Shown here in pieces: positions 13,621 to 15,165 of a stretch of DNA of 15,165 bases. Origin of the DNA: Planctomycetota bacterium (GTDB taxonomy: Bacteria; Planctomycetota; MHYJ01; JACQXL01; JAVHLO01). The notes under the pieces were generated by a model. It was not told the DNA's origin, made no database searches, and saw only the letters and a program-made list of their open reading frames with translations. Where the stretch lies: assembly GCA_031082105.1 (NCBI GenBank), contig JAVHLO010000033.1, forward strand, positions 1 through 15,165, in the 5' to 3' direction. The translations under genes were made by a program, and so were the position numbers. Each line of letters opens with the position of its first letter. Within the stretch, counting starts at the first letter, position 1.

Positions 13621-15132
13621 TCAGCGGTTTTCCTGCAGGAGTCTCTGGATTGCCGCTTCAAGTCTCGTCCCCCTCCCCGGACTGCCCTGCCAGCGCACCC
13701 TTCCGTTGCGGTCGAGCAGGAACGCGGTCGGGATTCCGCGCACACCGAAGGCGAGCGCGGTCCCGCGCGCGGGAGAATCCACGCCGATGGAATACTTGAT
13801 CTTGTTGTCGCCGACATACTTCTTCATGTCTTCCAGCGTCTGTTTCTGATCAACTGCCGTCACTCCGATGATGACGAGATCCTTGGCGGAATACGTTTCA
13901 TGCAGCGCGCCGAGCGCCGGAATCGTCTCTTTGCACGGCGGGCACCATGTCGCCCAGAAGTCGATGAGCACCACCTTGCCCCGGAGCGATTGTAGCGGCG
14001 GGACCGGATTCTTCGGTACGACCGTCCCGCTGCCCTTCGCCGGGAGCGGAACGAGCCACTCGCCGATCTCAAGCTCAGGCGCCTCCTTCAACAGGAGCGG
14101 CAGTTCCGTCTCGATATTCCTGACCATGCTCGACACGCACCCGATCCAGGGGCTGTCCTTGTGCTCCTGCTGGAAGCCCGCGAGGCTTGTGTAGGCGATA
14201 TCCAGCGTGCCCTCGCGCAGAAGCTCGTCGGCCGCGGAGAGCAAGGCGGCCTCCTTTGCGAGCTTCGCGTGCTTATCGGCGCCGACCTTCTGGGTTTCGA
14301 TGAATTCCACACGAGAGGAGAGCGTGAGATCTTCCTTGCGTCCGCCGGCATCCGTCCTGAAAGTGATCTTCCCTTCGACCAGCACGGGATGGCCCTCCTT
14401 GACGGCAAACCACATGCGCGAGTCGCCGTTCTCAAAGGAGGCGGTCGCGCCGGGACGCACGAACTTGCACTCGATCGTAGTCTTGCCTTCGATGAGCGCG
14501 CACTCGAGTCCGTTCTTCTGCTCAATGCCCTTGAAAACAAACTCACAGCGCGATTTCACGAGGTCCATGTCTTCCTCACGCACCCACGTCTCGCCGACCT
14601 TGACGGGTCGCGCGGGCAGTTGCTCGATCGCTGACAGCGCCCTGATCACGGCGGAAGGGAGGTCGCTCGGCGGCGTCTTGTCGGCTGGCATCCCCCACTT
14701 CGTCATCCTGTAGCAGACGAGCTCGATGCTCGGCTTCGGCAATTGCTGCTCGACAAGCTGGATATCGGCGAGGTCGGGCTTCCGGCCGTTCTTTTCGATC
14801 GATTTGAGAACGGCCGCGTCATGTGCCACCTCGCCGCAGACCGAAAAGGCGCCGTCCTCGCCGACATCGAACACATAGACGTTGGTCTTGGCCTTTCGCT
14901 CGAATGAAAACTCGATCGTGGATCCGCCGCCCTCGTGACGCCTGCCTGTCTGGAAGACGGAGTCGAACCGCTGGAAGGTTCCCCTGTCGCCCCTGTATTC
15001 GAGGAGCAGCGTCACGGCGTCGCCGGTCTCCTGTGCCGCGCACGGGGGCGCTCCGTGACAACATGCGACGACTGCAAGGGCGACCAGCATCGATCGGGCG
15101 GCGCCAACCACGAGGCGAGACCAGTTCTTCAT
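13621..15132 (-). CDS. Exported TlpA/ResA-like thioredoxin with large N-terminal domain
   Basis: A 503-residue protein with a Sec signal peptide (about 1-33, ending CAAQ). Residues about 35-285 form a beta-rich region with no enzyme motif that I recognise; it includes LPARPVKVGETW (172-183), a pattern seen in exported bacterial proteins of unknown function. Residues about 285-345 look helical. The C-terminal 130 residues are a thioredoxin fold of the TlpA/ResA/AhpC-TSA type: LRGKVVLIDFWATWCPPCKETIP with the redox pair C397/C400, GVTAVDQ, then the cis-proline loop GVRGIPTAFLLD (P468) and GRVRWQG. Proteins like this reduce disulfides outside the cytoplasm. The ATG at 15132 has only a weak GGGA upstream, but the signal peptide supports it. 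The small lipoprotein gene lies downstream. The partner that supplies electrons is not in the window. Confidence 0.9.
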   Translation of the reverse strand: MKNWSRLVVGAARSMLVALAVVACCHGAPPCAAQETGDAVTLLLEYRGDRGTFQRFDSVFQTGRRHEGGGSTIEFSFERKAKTNVYVFDVGEDGAFSVCGEVAHDAAVLKSIEKNGRKPDLADIQLVEQQLPKPSIELVCYRMTKWGMPADKTPPSDLPSAVIRALSAIEQLPARPVKVGETWVREEDMDLVKSRCEFVFKGIEQKNGLECALIEGKTTIECKFVRPGATASFENGDSRMWFAVKEGHPVLVEGKITFRTDAGGRKEDLTLSSRVEFIETQKVGADKHAKLAKEAALLSAADELLREGTLDIAYTSLAGFQQEHKDSPWIGCVSSMVRNIETELPLLLKEAPELEIGEWLVPLPAKGSGTVVPKNPVPPLQSLRGKVVLIDFWATWCPPCKETIPALGALHETYSAKDLVIIGVTAVDQKQTLEDMKKYVGDNKIKYSIGVDSPARGTALAFGVRGIPTAFLLDRNGRVRWQGSPGRGTRLEAAIQRLLQENR

Positions 15133-15153
15133 TTCTGATTCCCAATTGGCAGG

Positions 15154-15165
15154 GTCATTCTGAAC
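15154..15165. repeat. Start of a ttctgaac-type palindromic element cut by the window edge
   Basis: GTCATTCTGAAC at the extreme right is the exact reverse complement of 6332-6343 inside mfd, so another copy of that 80-bp family probably begins here and continues outside the window. Confidence 0.45.

Overview
This window is GC-rich bacterial DNA from what looks like an uncultivated Gram-negative bacterium. Two lipoprotein-type signal sequences, several Sec signal peptides, a periplasm-type TlpA thioredoxin and a high density of small palindromic repeats support that. The style (many secreted proteins of unknown role, large single genes, repeat-littered spacers) would fit Planctomycetota or a neighbouring candidate phylum, but no phylogenetic marker decides it.

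Layout. Minus strand, left part: a truncated secreted gluzincin-like metallopeptidase (1-859), an M28-family lipoprotein peptidase (1318-3267) and mfd, the transcription-repair coupling factor (3576-7235). Plus strand, middle: four genes for secreted proteins (7851-12868). The first three look like one transcription unit behind two good sigma70-type promoters; the fourth has its own promoter. Minus strand, right part: a small lipoprotein (13040-13435) downstream of a TlpA-like thioredoxin fused to a large N-terminal region (13621-15132).

The most interesting system is the plus-strand cassette. All four proteins have an N-terminal signal peptide and end in the same tripartite tail: a poly-glycine linker, a near-invariant GGGSGGGGC motif followed by [FVL]V, then a hydrophobic helix and a short basic end. 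This has the form of a C-terminal protein-sorting signal, comparable to the PEP-, MYXO-, JDVT- or Synerg-CTERM classes, so the four are probably client proteins of one surface-sorting machine whose enzyme is not in the window. Their ectodomains are modular: the first is a seven-repeat FG-GAP/VCBS propeller, the second carries modules A+B, the third module A and the fourth module B.

The second notable theme is repeats. At least four families of small palindromic elements lie in the spacers, and three elements sit inside the mfd reading frame without breaking it. One of these contains a different palindromic element nested inside it, which adds exactly twelve codons. The helicase, RNA-polymerase-interaction and C-terminal motifs of Mfd remain intact.
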